Origin: Syncephalis fuscata
Taxonomy: Eukaryota; Zoopagomycota; Zoopagomycetes; Zoopagales; Piptocephalidaceae
Reading direction: 5' to 3'
Assembly: GCA_025786725.1 (NCBI GenBank)
Contig: JAHLTZ010000018.1
Span: 434,001 to 498,000, forward strand
Length of the DNA: 64,000 bases
Translations under genes and position numbers: made by a program
In this document: piece after piece, positions 23,001 to 33,501 of the stretch
Numbering within the stretch: position 1 is the stretch's first letter
Layout: each line of letters starts with the position of its first letter
Notes under the pieces: generated by a model
The model's database searches: none
What the model was told of the DNA's origin: nothing
The model's input: only the letters and a program-made list of their open reading frames with translations

Positions 23001-24933
23001 ACGACAACTATGCCCATTGAACAAGCTGTCAAAGAAGTACCAACACCATTGCCAGTGACAACTACCACTGAAGAGATGATACAAAACATTCCTACTGTGG
23101 CATCCACTGTAACATCTACAATAACACCTACAGTAGATGAATCAGGTCCTATTCAGCAATCTACGGTACATACAATGACCACTACAACATTATATGATAG
23201 TGATGGCAGTGCAATGGATATAGATGACTCACCCGATAGTGATAATGAAACTATATTACAAAGTACATTTCCTATTGAAGAAGCCAAAGTGTCACCTATA
23301 TCTATGGATATAGTAGAAGACGTATCATCCAACTCTACTCCACCACCCACTCAGTCTACCCAGAGTGAACCACCTGCATCCAAATCACCAGCAAAAATTA
23401 AATTATCGTTACAAGAATACGCACGATTACGACAACAACAGAAGCAGCAACAAGAACAGCTTAAAGAAGGCAAGGAAGAGAATAAACACGAAGAGACCAC
23501 ATCACAGGTTGATCAATCTATGGCAGATACTGAATCAAGTAGTGCACCACACGCCATATCAACAGAATCTACATCTCCATCGGTAATTGATACATTAAAA
23601 GAGTCTAATTCAACTGCGACATATAATCATTCAAAAACAACAACGGAAATGACACCATTTGCATCTGAATCATCTATTAGCAACAACAACAACAACAACA
23701 ACAACAACACTTTAATAGAAGATGAAAAGAATGCATCGTCGTTTGATATGTCACCCTTGAAGCCACAAAAGATGACATCATCGACCTTTATAGAATCACA
23801 TAATGAATGGTTACCGCCTTCATCAAATCTAGATAAAGCACTTCCAGATACTAATGATGATTATACTGAATCGTTTATTAAGCCGCCTAACCACCCATCC
23901 TCTGCCTTCTCTCCCACATCATCACCCTTCTCTCCTCCTCGCTCTTCTAATAACAATAACAGTAACAATGACAGTAGTACAATCAGCAATACTGGCACTT
24001 ATCATCGAGACGCTCATCGATCTACGTGGCCACAGTCTTCACCAGCAACAACAACAACAACCACAGGCAATGCTACGCATACTGATCATAATACGATGTA
24101 TAGATTATCCCCACCTCCACATCCTCTCACGACTATTTATCAGAAGCCAATGGCTACAATTCCTCTGTAGATTATCAAGAACCTACATCGCGTTCAACAC
24201 ATCATAATGAACACGCGTCTTCAATGTCATCCTCTACAACAACGGGAACTGCAACGTCTAATCGTTATTGGCCATCACATCGAGGATCTTATCGAGGACA
24301 TGGCAATAATAACAACAATAACAATAATGGTGGTGGCGGTGGATATCATGATCGATATCGAATGGAACGTACTCATTCTACAAATCGTGGTGGTGGTAAT
24401 AATGGATCCTCATCTAATTACAATCCACGATGGTCTAATAATCAGCCACCACATCATCATTATAGTAATAATAATAATAATAGTAACAACCATCATTATG
24501 GTGGTGGTGGTGGTTATAGACCCTATTCACGAGACCGATATCATGGACGAGGTGGAGAAAATGGTGACAACTTTTGCCACGCCATAATTACAGCAATAGC
24601 AGCAATAATCACCATCCTAACCATAATGGTAATAATGACCGATATCATCACGCCTCCTCTACTTCTCCACCTCATTATGGATTATCATCGGGACCGAGTA
24701 ATAATGGTAACAATGGAAATAGTGGAGGTGGATATCCACATCATTTAAATTCATCGTCATCTTATCGATATCATCAGAATTATCATCATCATCAACAACA
24801 ACAGCATCACCATAATCATAACCACCATCCTAACGACTATGGTAACGATATGCGTGGCTCATTAGGCTCATCATCATCAGCATCGGCCTATCGACGGTCT
24901 CGTTCCAATTCACCGTCATCTTCAAGACGTTAA
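20002..24933 (+). CDS. SET3: PHD-finger and SET-domain protein, Set3/MLL5-like
   Basis: In yeast Set3 is the scaffold of a histone deacetylase complex; its PHD binds methylated H3K4 and its SET domain lacks activity. Exons: 20002-20402, 20592-21870, 21921-22031, 22081-24933. The PHD finger reads CICGYDFDDGF, CDDCLVWQH and CERC. The SET region (about 21230-21590) includes GRHVCELVGEVF and RSCRPNCVV. The C-terminal half is low complexity: acidic runs, poly-Asn, His- and Gly-rich repeats, and an SR-like end (RRSRSNSPSSSRR). The frame is broken at three places: the T run at 20195-20198, the C run near 24109-24112, and the T run at 24572-24575. One base added at each closes a 1549-codon frame. I read these as sequence errors. 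An alternative for the first is an intron from 20014 to 20142, which would give a less natural N-terminus. Confidence 0.82.
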
Positions 24934-25247
24934 TGTTTACTATTGATTGTTGTTGTTGTGCTTATTGTTACGATTACTTCACTTGCTCGTTCTATTTCGC
25001 TTTCATCTTTCCTAAAATATACATGCTTGTATTAGTAGTTTTTAAAACCAGCCTATCTATATATATACTTGTTCAATAAATCATTAACAATTAGTATATA
25101 TGTATCGTTTATTAGTTTTACTCTATTTGTACGTTAATAGTATTTTAATTGTCAGGTATCTTATCATTTTTATACATGAAATATTTGGTGTTGATTAATA
25201 CACCTTAGCATTGCTACTATTTTTCATAATAAAATCTAAACTTTTAT
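24934..25247. other. Convergent intergenic gap, 314 bp
   Basis: 3' regions of two convergent genes. AT-rich with AATAAA-like signals near 25073 and 25229. Nothing else seen. Confidence 0.6.
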
Positions 25248-26290
25248 TTAAGGACGATAAGGTGGTGGTGGTGAAGTTTGAGCATGGCTAGATGAGCTAT
25301 GGGTATCATGGGCATCTTCAATACCCAAATATTGTCTAACTTGCAGTAGATTTTGTGAAAACACCTTTAAATCATTGGCATAATCTTGATTAGATTGCGG
25401 CTTACGAGGGCCTCCAAAGTATTTATGGGTTGGTTTTACATTATGAAATAAGATGGAAAGTACAACTTGTGTTTTATCGTTGATGCAAATATCTAATACA
25501 GAGTTATAGAGTTAATTTAATAGCAAGATTTGGTTAATGACATACCAGTAGGATTTGGATAATAAAACCATCTAATATTGAATAAATATTGCATTCCTAA
25601 TTATAATGGCATAAGACTATTTGAGTTATAGATATTGTATAAACGTACCATCTTTGATTTTTGCATAGATTTCATTTGCTCTTTCTTGTGCATCTTCGTT
25701 TGATAAAAGGTTAATTTGTGAACGAAACATAAAAAGGGTCTCGGCACACTTTGAAGTTGTAACAAAGCATTGCTTATTATTTTTCAACAAAATAACATCC
25801 TTGATTTCGGGGAGATAACGTTTGCCGTAAAATGCCATAGAGCTTTCTCCTATAGGGAATTGTCTAATGCGCTGATGTATATTTAATAGTAAGCACAAAT
25901 ACAAATGGCGTAACACTATACTTATACCTCATAGATTTTAAGATTATTATTGGCTGTATTGTCATCCTCAATGCTACCACAAGCGATATCTACTTTTAAT
26001 TTGCTGATAGTCCCTGTTGCATAGTACACACCATCGATTTCTTTAAATACACTAGTAATAGTAAGACTATCTCGACCTAGTGCTTTATAAGTAACTGGTT
26101 TGATCTTTAAAAGATCTATCGAATATAAAATTGATTTAATGGTTTAGTATACGTGCGTGTAGTCATAAGTGTTCATGATAACTACTATACCTTTTATGCC
26201 ATACTTTGGCCCATCTCCAGCAGTGACCAGTGCCGGTAGCAAGCTACATATAGCGAGAACAACAAGTATATAATGGCTATTGCTGATCAT
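25248..26290 (-). CDS. Secreted protein of unknown function, five exons
   Basis: Exons in transcript order: 26191-26290, 25928-26115, 25649-25871, 25546-25596, 25248-25492; 807 nt, 268 residues, in frame. The N-terminus has a signal peptide ending near PALVTAGDG. The mature protein contains YKALGRDSLTITS, VDIACGSIED, a central Lys-rich region with KQCFVTTSKCAET, and RWFYYPNPT. It ends in a His/Ser/Pro-rich tail with PPPPYRP. Five cysteines in the mature part are not arranged like modules A or B. Unlike the other secreted proteins here it has four introns. I do not recognise a family. Confidence 0.72.
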
Positions 26291-26660
26291 ATTGATGGTG
26301 TATTCGTTAAAAGTGCGGAGATAGTAAAATAGTGTTAAAAGTAAAAAAATGTTATCAGTTATAAACTGTTTTTTCCCACCTTGCTGTTGCCATTTTAAGA
26401 AGTAAATAGATTATATTGATATTACACACGTGGAATGAACTATTATGGCAAATTCTATAAGTATTTCCTTATTAGTATTCTTTTTAACTTTTTTCAAAAA
26501 TATCTTTTTAATCTAAAACATAAACACGTTTTAGCAAACTAATTTAGTATTTATTTGTTAGCTTCAATCATGCAAATAAATAGTAAAAAATGTATTGGTA
26601 TAGTGTTTGTTACATTAATATAATTGCTATAAGCACCAAGCGTGTCTAGAGCTACCTAGT
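26291..26660. other. Intergenic region, 370 bp, nothing recognised
   Basis: AT-rich. It should contain the promoter of the spliced secreted gene and the 3' end of the membrane-protein gene (both minus strand). No repeat or RNA gene seen. Confidence 0.55.
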
Positions 26661-27639
26661 CTATTTGGCTGTATCAATATGAGAAATATGAAGATAATAC
26701 TCGGTCTTTGGTCTATGTGATAACTTAACCATGCGACGCATATTCCGACAATGATTTACAATAATGGTCGAGGTTATTATCCTAGAATGGTATTAGCTAG
26801 TTGAATTACGTACCATTATTAATAACATACCAGTTTAGAACAAAATACAGCTGAGAATATACACCGCCTATTTCAAGCAATATTATTATAATACATAATA
26901 TGTTGCAAAGCACCGCTAAAACCATGGTTTGGATTCCATCACGAGCTAATTGTTTCCATGCTTCGGAACCAAACATACAATACTGCTTGTAAGCAACATG
27001 GCTGAAAATAATGGAAAAAAAGAAATTGACCGGCATTTCTGTGCCAAACCAGTAATAAGGCAGGAAAGACGAATAATTGAATACACAGCCAAGTTTCGGG
27101 TCAATTGTGATGATTGATGTCGATAGTGCGCTATATATATAACCTAACTGGGGGGACATAAATCCTATACCAACTACCAATACCCATCGTTTACGGCATA
27201 AAACAAAATAGGCTTTCTGGAGTACTATGAGATTGGTACAAGTAGCTGAAATCCAAAAACAGAAATTTGCATACCAAAGAACCATACGACAATTTACACC
27301 AACAGAAGAAAACAGTAGTATTAAAACAAGCATAAATCCTACTCCCATTAAAGATGGGAGCATACAAACCCAACTGGATACAGAGCGAGGATTATCTGCG
27401 ATGAGCTTAATGGCCCGGATCCAAGTCGTTATAAACAAAGAGCACATAAATATGTCAAGAACAAGCTGGCTATAGAATCCGATAAGCCGTGTGCGAACCT
27501 GGTTAATATCGGTTGTATCTTCCATAACATAGTTCATTATATCTAGTTCACCGAGTCGATGAAGTGGAATGCTTCCAAAATAGGTAGCATTACTCTTCCA
27601 TCCAGATATAATATTAGGATTACTTTGTATAGCTGGCAT
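26661..27639 (-). CDS. Seven-helix membrane protein, receptor-like
   Basis: Exons in transcript order: 26831-27639 and 26661-26781; 930 nt, 309 residues, in frame. Hydropathy by eye gives about seven membrane helices after a polar N-terminus of about 55 residues with the glycosylation-type site NATY. Examples are LDIFMCSLFITTWI, FMLVLILLFSSV, NFCFWISATCTNLIVL, VLVVGIGFMSPQLGYIY, NFFFSIIFSHV and VLAVLCNILCIIIILL. The C-terminal tail is short, basic and His-rich (RNMRRMVKLSHRPK). No DRY or NPxxY motif is visible, so this is receptor-like by shape only; transport or other roles are open. Confidence 0.7.
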
Positions 27640-28274
27640 TGTAATAATAGTTCTAGACTATGTAAATATACTAAACTGGACAAGGGAATAAATAGTATAA
27701 CGAATGATGCGCAGCCGCAGTAGATTCACAAGAATTGGTGCTATTATAACTGTAAACCTGTTTCTTGCACAAGGCTAGTTCTTTGCCTACATTCAAAAGC
27801 CAGACTCATGTGAACGAACACTAACCGGTTTTTACTAGACTCTAAACGATTTGTCGGTATTATACTATAAAAAATTAAATACTAATATTTTAAAGTATTT
27901 ATATACTAAACTTTGCATAGTAAAATAGCAATATGATTATATAGAAATGTAGGCGTGTCTGTAATGCTTTGCTATGGACTAAGCTATTCCAAAAATAGTA
28001 TAGCCACATTAAATAATGTATTTATTAAATTTATAAATTTTTATATTGAAATTATAATGCCTGTAAAGTTTGCCATTTCAATAAAACAGTTAGATTATCG
28101 TAAACCAAAGATATGCTGTACATAAACATAATATATATGTATATTATTACTACAACTCTGTAAATGCGCGCTATTTTATTAAATTAAACATTTATAAAGA
28201 TAGCTTTTGGTTGAGCTATTACTATCACGTATAAATGATTATGGCTTTAAATTGAAATCATTCACATTTATTTA
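27640..28274. other. Intergenic region, 635 bp, nothing recognised
   Basis: AT-rich between two minus-strand genes. It contains the 3' flank of the module-B secreted gene and the promoter of the membrane-protein gene. No similarity to the 434-bp block was noticed. Confidence 0.55.
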
Positions 28275-28721
28275 TTAGTATGCCTTTCCAGCCGAGCTGA
28301 TATCTAGTGGTTTATCAGTTGTGTACTTTTTGTCATTTCTGTCACAGCTATAGTACTCGACGCCATTTTCCTTTTCGCAACTGTAAGCTGGAGCTGCGTC
28401 ATCGTCAATGTATTTGCAGGTCTTGAAATAGTACTGATCACCCTTCTTTTCAAAATAGGAACCATCCGTACCATAGTAGTTTCCTTTGTAAAGGTTATAG
28501 GTAATAGGAGGAAGCTCTTCATTTTCGGTAGAGGCAGGCTCTTGGTAAGAGTTGGAAGGTGTATATGAGGTAGAACTGGGCTTTTGGTAAGAGCTGGCAG
28601 GTGTATTTGTTTGATAATTGTTGTTGTTGTCGTTGTAATTGTACGGAGCAGCTTCGATGCTAATGGCACAGACAACTAGGACGATGGCGGCTTTGACGGC
28701 GCTGGATAGAGTGAACTTCAT
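28275..28721 (-). CDS. Secreted protein with Y-G-S-D-G-S-Y-F module (B only)
   Basis: Single-exon gene of 148 residues, start chosen at MKFTLSSAVK (28721), which gives a signal peptide ending near SIEA; the open frame extends further upstream to 28907. The mature N-terminus is an Asn/Tyr/Ser/Pro-rich spacer with an imperfect internal repeat (SYQKPSSTSYTPSNSYQEP). Module B follows: YGTDGSYFEKK, YYFKTCKY, YYSCDRND and KKYTTDKPL. Its signal peptide resembles those of the eight-cysteine array and it shares their promoter block, so module B was swapped onto a common front end. Function unknown; probably extracellular. Confidence 0.8.
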   Translation of the reverse strand: MKFTLSSAVKAAIVLVVCAISIEAAPYNYNDNNNNYQTNTPASSYQKPSSTSYTPSNSYQEPASTENEELPPITYNLYKGNYYGTDGSYFEKKGDQYYFKTCKYIDDDAAPAYSCEKENGVEYYSCDRNDKKYTTDKPLDISSAGKAY

Positions 28722-28877
28722 TTTGATATTGACAATGCTATAGCTTTGGCTGTGCCTTAAAAATATAATTGCAGATGCAAATACAGTGCTGATGAATGCT
28801 TGGGATGCTACAAGATGATTTGAAACAAGAATGCTGGTGCTTGGTGTAGAATTATTGTCAACCATTAGTTTATTGCG

Positions 28878-28967
28878 CCTTTTATAGCTCAATTTCATGA
28901 AATACATTTATGACAATTACAGCCAGCTAATTGCTAACACCTATAGATGGTCGTACAGCAAAGGAAT
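28878..28967 (-). promoter_or_regulatory. Shared promoter block of the 28275-28721 gene
   Basis: Minus-strand CTATAAAAGG at 28878-28887 lies about 160 bases before the ATG at 28721. GTCGTACAGCAAAGGAAT at 28950-28967 is identical to the core of the copies at 8146-8170 and 9919-9943, although this gene is about 17-20 kb away and encodes module B rather than A. Confidence 0.7.
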
Positions 28968-29665
28968 GAATAGGGATACCAAACGTGAAATACCATTGAC
29001 AATACTGTGTAAGTGCAGTTCCAGCACTAAGAAGCTAACGCAATTGCTAGCGATAGTATCATTATTTGCATGTTGATTGATTGACCATAGATAAAATCAA
29101 CAGTCGCTTCCAAATTGGACCTTCTACTTCATATTTTGCAAAGGCTTGCATCGTGTAAAAACCGACTATTTACGTCATATCCAATTCTACGGGACACTAA
29201 TCCTCTATTATTGGCACTCTTTAGTTTCACGAAATAATAAACGGGGAGATCTGGGGTGCATATCAATCGCATTACATAGTAAGGTGATGCTTACTGCCAT
29301 GACAGCCACTAATAAGGCCTTTCATATATCGGTAAATCATTTTTGCGCCAATTACTATTCTCTAGATTTGTTTGATCCTTACTTGTACCACTTGGGATAA
29401 ATTTGGTTGTCAAGCCTTTGGAGATTTGTGTATCGTTATTTTTTAAAGTGAAAATCGCAAAAATGATACCATCAACAAACAGTTTATGAATTACCACTGC
29501 TGCCTGTCTTTAGTTTTCTTACTGCTTTATTTTCTTTTATTCGTTTTATTCGAAATTAACGATTATGCGATAATGCCGACTACAGCAATATAAATATTAC
29601 ATACATCTTGCAAAAACATATACACGCATAGCAATGATAGTGACACCAATAAAAAGACTTTTAGG

Positions 29666-29719
29666 CGTTCTAGACGTTTTAAACATTCTAGACATTCTAG
29701 ACGTTCTAGACGTTCTAGA
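29666..29719. repeat. 9-bp tandem repeat, six units
   Basis: Six consecutive 9-bp units of the form C-R-TTCTAGA: CGTTCTAGA, a degenerate CGTTTTAAA, two CATTCTAGA and two CGTTCTAGA. Each regular unit contains a TCTAGA palindrome. It stands alone in otherwise unstructured AT-rich sequence. Confidence 0.85.
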
Positions 29720-30196
29720 CATTTCTGTTTTCAGCTAATGCCACGGGTAGCCGATTTAATAAAATTAATTTATAAAAATAGATTTTGATACATTTGGTTA
29801 GTTATTTTAAATCAATAAAAGTACGGTTGTGGTTTACTATCTTTTATTTCAATCAATTGTATATTATGTGTGTGTGTCTGCATACCACATATAAAGATGC
29901 TAGAAGAAGCAAAAGTGCTTTTTTAGTACATCGTATATACAACATTGCATTATGCAATGCATCATTTATAATCATTTGCTTTTGATGCATGCTGTAACAA
30001 TCTATTTATTGACGTAATATTACGCTCTTGTGGTTTTATTGTACTTTGACTTCCACATTTTGAGTTTCAAAGTAAAATTCGTTTCAATTCAAGTCAATTG
30101 TAACAAAATGGCCGTAGGATGGCCACTGTTACTACTGTTATGCATGACAAAACACAAGTAGTGTTTTTATTTGATTACTTGAAATTCACGAGGCCG

Positions 30197-30405
30197 GTTA
30201 TTGTTGTTGTTGACCATGTGTAGAAAGATTGATAGAATATTAATAAAAGCCATTGATCGCGATTCCATGCCAGTTCGCAGTTGTTATTGTTGTTACTACG
30301 TACAGTGTGGTTTCCTTGCGTCCGAATGGTCTCTTCTATTTTCCAATATTCTACTGTTGCATTTTGGACATATCTGCGATGTAAAATACTCGTCTATGGT
30401 GACAA
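30197..30405. repeat. Dispersed repeat, copy 2 (partner 12731-12915)
   Basis: See 12731-12915 for the shared blocks. This copy is slightly longer because of small insertions. Confidence 0.7.
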
Positions 30406-30698
30406 AAAGGTAGAACAGCTAGCATTTCTGATATCAACTTGATAGGCACAGTTGCTTTGCCGATTATTAATAAAGCAAATGACTTTATAACAATACACTA
30501 CAATTGTGCTTGTTGGTTGTTACAATATATATATTTATTAAATGTTATAAAATATAAAACTAATCACTGTTGAATTAGATGCCATACATCAAATACAGCA
30601 ATAATTAGCTATCGTATTAAACGAATGATGAGTTAAGATGATATACGCATAAATTGTTAGACTGAAATTCCACTCGTACCGATGCTAACATTGTTACA

Positions 30699-32694
30699 CT
30701 AGCCTTGCTCTACTTCTACCAGCATGGCACGTCTCCACCAACGACGACGACGTGTATAAGCACGTAGCCAAGGAGCAGATCTCCATCCCGACCACGTATT
30801 ATCTGCATAGCTCCAGCCATCCATATCTATCAAATGCGGCGACGTATCTTGATCCACTTGCCATTGTGTATCCACCCATTTCCATCCGAGGGTCTGCTGT
30901 GTAGCTGTGTTGGCACTATTGCCATTGCCTTCGTCTTTATCATCTACAGCCGCTAGATCTGGACTGCCTAATTGACCACTGACCATGCCCAATTGTCGTT
31001 TGGGCAATAGATCAACGGTAGTGGGCGCTGGCAGCGTAAATAATTCACGGGACGGTGCTTCATGCCCTTCCTCGTCCGTCCTATCAATAATCGTTCGTTA
31101 GTCAGTAAATAATAGCTATTATTGTGTACATTTAATGCACTTACCATGGATATGGATCAAATGGAAGAAATCGAGTTAACCAACCAAGTCCTACCCACCA
31201 GCGTTGATGCTCAAGTAGAATAATACGATGGGTAAGACCTGTATGCATTGCTAGCATTGCCGCTTCATCTTCCTCATCGCTATCTTTAATGTAATCATGT
31301 GTGCTGTAGTTAGAATATTGATCAGAGTCATTGCCACTAGCTGATCCAAAATCTCTTTTCTTTTCTAATGAAATAGAATTAAACAATGGATCATCTATAT
31401 CTGAACTAGAGCTTGAAGCAGGTAGTTCTTCACTAAAACCAGCTGAGCCGTTGATAGAACGTGGATGGGATTGTAGCTTTGCTTGAGCATCAGGACAAGT
31501 GGTATCCTGTGGCTCATCGCGCGATTCTTCTGGAATAGGCAGCATTGAATCAGTGGCCGTTGACTGGCCCACTGACGAGAAAGTAGAAGAGGTCGTTTGG
31601 CTGGAGGGACGTGATCGGCGGCGTTGTCGTAATGACGAATTACGGCGCTTTGTCTTGCTTCCAATTTGAGCTGCCAATGAGGCTGCTTGAATAAGCGGTG
31701 CATACAAAGGATTATCCTGGTGTGCATTTAATCGCCGTTGGAATCGCGAAATAACTCGTGGAAGCCAGCTAGTAGCAAAACGATACATAAACTGCATCCA
31801 CGGACTACGCCAGCTAATTAATAGACCACCTAGTGCTGCTACGGACCAGCGTGCGCCCAATTGGTAGTTGAATAAACACCAGGGCGGATAAGAATAAAGC
31901 CACCAGCGTAGAATATCACCAGCTGCCAAATCAGCCCGTGCAGCCAATCGTTTCGACTTTAATCGTAGTCGTCCAAGACGTACATTAAGCGCATCTAATG
32001 TACGAGAGACGGCGCGTAAATCGTCAGCATCATCCCGTATTGGTGATGATGATACAATGGGCGCACCATTAGCATCTACGGCAGTATGTGGTGCAGTTGG
32101 TTTTATTTGGCGACGTTGCCAATACCACCATAGAAATGCGCCTGCCACTATCCAATGAAGCATATAAATGTATAGCCATTCAGATGCTGCACAAGCAATC
32201 CACCAAAATGCTAACACTAACAGCGAACGAGATGGTTGTTTCCATTCAAGAATATCGAGTAGCCAATCCACTGCACGGAAAACCGGTGCTAATTCAAGTA
32301 GAAGACGTGTGAGAGCAAATGGAGTGCCAGCCAACGTTGCAGGCAATCGTGTATGAGAAGAGGACACTGAGGATGTACTGGTTGTACTGGCAATAGTTAA
32401 TGTTGTTGTGGCAGGAGTAAGTGTAGTTGCAGTATTGACATCCTCAGAAGATGCCATTGTTGTTGCTACTGTTGCGGCGGCTGCTGCTGCTGCTGCCATA
32501 TTACGTAGTTGACTATGCACACTACTGCTACTACTGCTACTACTGCTACTACTAGCACTGCTACTACGATTACTGTTAGTGTCGTTTATTTGATGGCTAG
32601 AATCGCTCTTATTCACGGTCTTTGGTTCTGCCGTAACGTGAATATCTGAAAGTTGTTGAGTCGTAGAACGTAATAAGTAAAGGTCAAATGGCAT
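30699..32694 (-). CDS. Pex30-like peroxisomal/ER membrane peroxin with dysferlin domain
   Basis: Pex23/Pex30-family proteins shape ER subdomains where peroxisomes and lipid droplets form. Exons: 31145-32694 and 30699-31080; 1932 nt, 643 residues, in frame. The N-terminus is Ser-rich with poly-Ser and poly-Ala runs. It is followed by several hydrophobic stretches (LLLELAPVFRAVDWLLDIL, LLVLAFWWIACAASEWLYIY, WIVAGAFLWWYW) that would form the reticulon-like membrane part. The C-terminal dysferlin domain has HQRWWVGLGW, LPFDPYPWTDEEG, and after the intron LGWKWVDTQW, DGWSYADNTW and the Arg-rich RAYTRRRRWWRRAML. Order and spacing of the Trp-rich motifs fit DysFN and DysFC. The gene is divergent from BRR2. 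Confidence 0.8.
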
Positions 32695-33501
32695 ACCAGG
32701 ATGCCGTTCTGTCGAAGACTCCAGTTTGTTGGTCTTTGTTTACAATAAAGAGGTGAATGAGTGACACGACGCCAAGACAGCAATAATTCTATTAAAACTA
32801 TAGAAAATAAAGCTATTTAGGCAAAGAGAGAAAAGAAGACAACAAGCGCGATAAATTATCGACAAATTACGTAGTAACTGTGTTCTACGACCAGTATTAC
32901 TTGGTCAATTAACATAGCCTCTGCTTGTAAATAAAGAGTTTTAGAATCTGAATAGATAGCAAACTATCCATATAGCATGTAATAGACGTGATTAACCCAA
33001 TTCAGTAATACCTTTAAAGTATCAAAATAAAAGATATAACAATAGCAACAGCTACAATAACAATAGTAACAATTACAACGACGCCAAAAGCAATAATAAG
33101 GCAAAAAGCGGCACTTTTACCGTTCATTAGTAGACTTTTGATATCATTTACTAATGTTCCATCATCACATGTGAGACACGTTGTTAAAACTGCTATTTAC
33201 TAGAACTGTCATTGCTGTTATTACTGATTAACGACTTCCTTACATCGCTCGTTTGACTAATAATCTCTAATCTGCAACATAGCCATTCTCTTATCGCGTC
33301 ACTATTGCTGCTACTTCTACTGACGATATTACGCGTACATAGTAGATCGGCTTTGAGGGAAAGGGATCTTTGTTTATTTGTTAGGCGAGACTGTACATTC
33401 AAGCATCTGGATAACATTGTTGCTTTGACTTATACGCAACCGCAACGTTAGATTGTTTGTGGTTCTAGCCGTGTCATTGGACGGCTATTGATAGCGTCAA
33501 T
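32695..33501. other. Divergent intergenic region between PEX30-like and BRR2 genes
   Basis: About 0.8 kb shared by two divergent promoters. It contains CAA/TAA-type simple sequence at about 33030-33090. No other gene is supported. Confidence 0.55.

Larger units (their letters stand above)
28722..30698. other. Intergenic region with shared promoter, 9-bp tandem repeat and dispersed repeat
   Basis: Noncoding as far as I can see. 28870-29160 is the promoter unit related to those of the 7-12 kb array. 29666-29719 is a 9-bp tandem repeat. 30197-30405 is the partner of 12731-12915. Short open frames here have no recognisable content. Confidence 0.6.

Noticed and set aside
20002-24933. PHD-SET gene as a pseudogene
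   Set aside because: Three identical-type single-base losses with full conservation on both sides, and the same pattern in BRR2, point to sequence errors.
29666-29719. CRISPR-like array
   Set aside because: Units are 9 bp and contiguous without spacers; this is a simple tandem repeat in a eukaryotic sequence.
29660-29727. Heat-shock element array
   Set aside because: The palindromes contain TTC but not the GAA partners at the required spacing, so they do not match the element.
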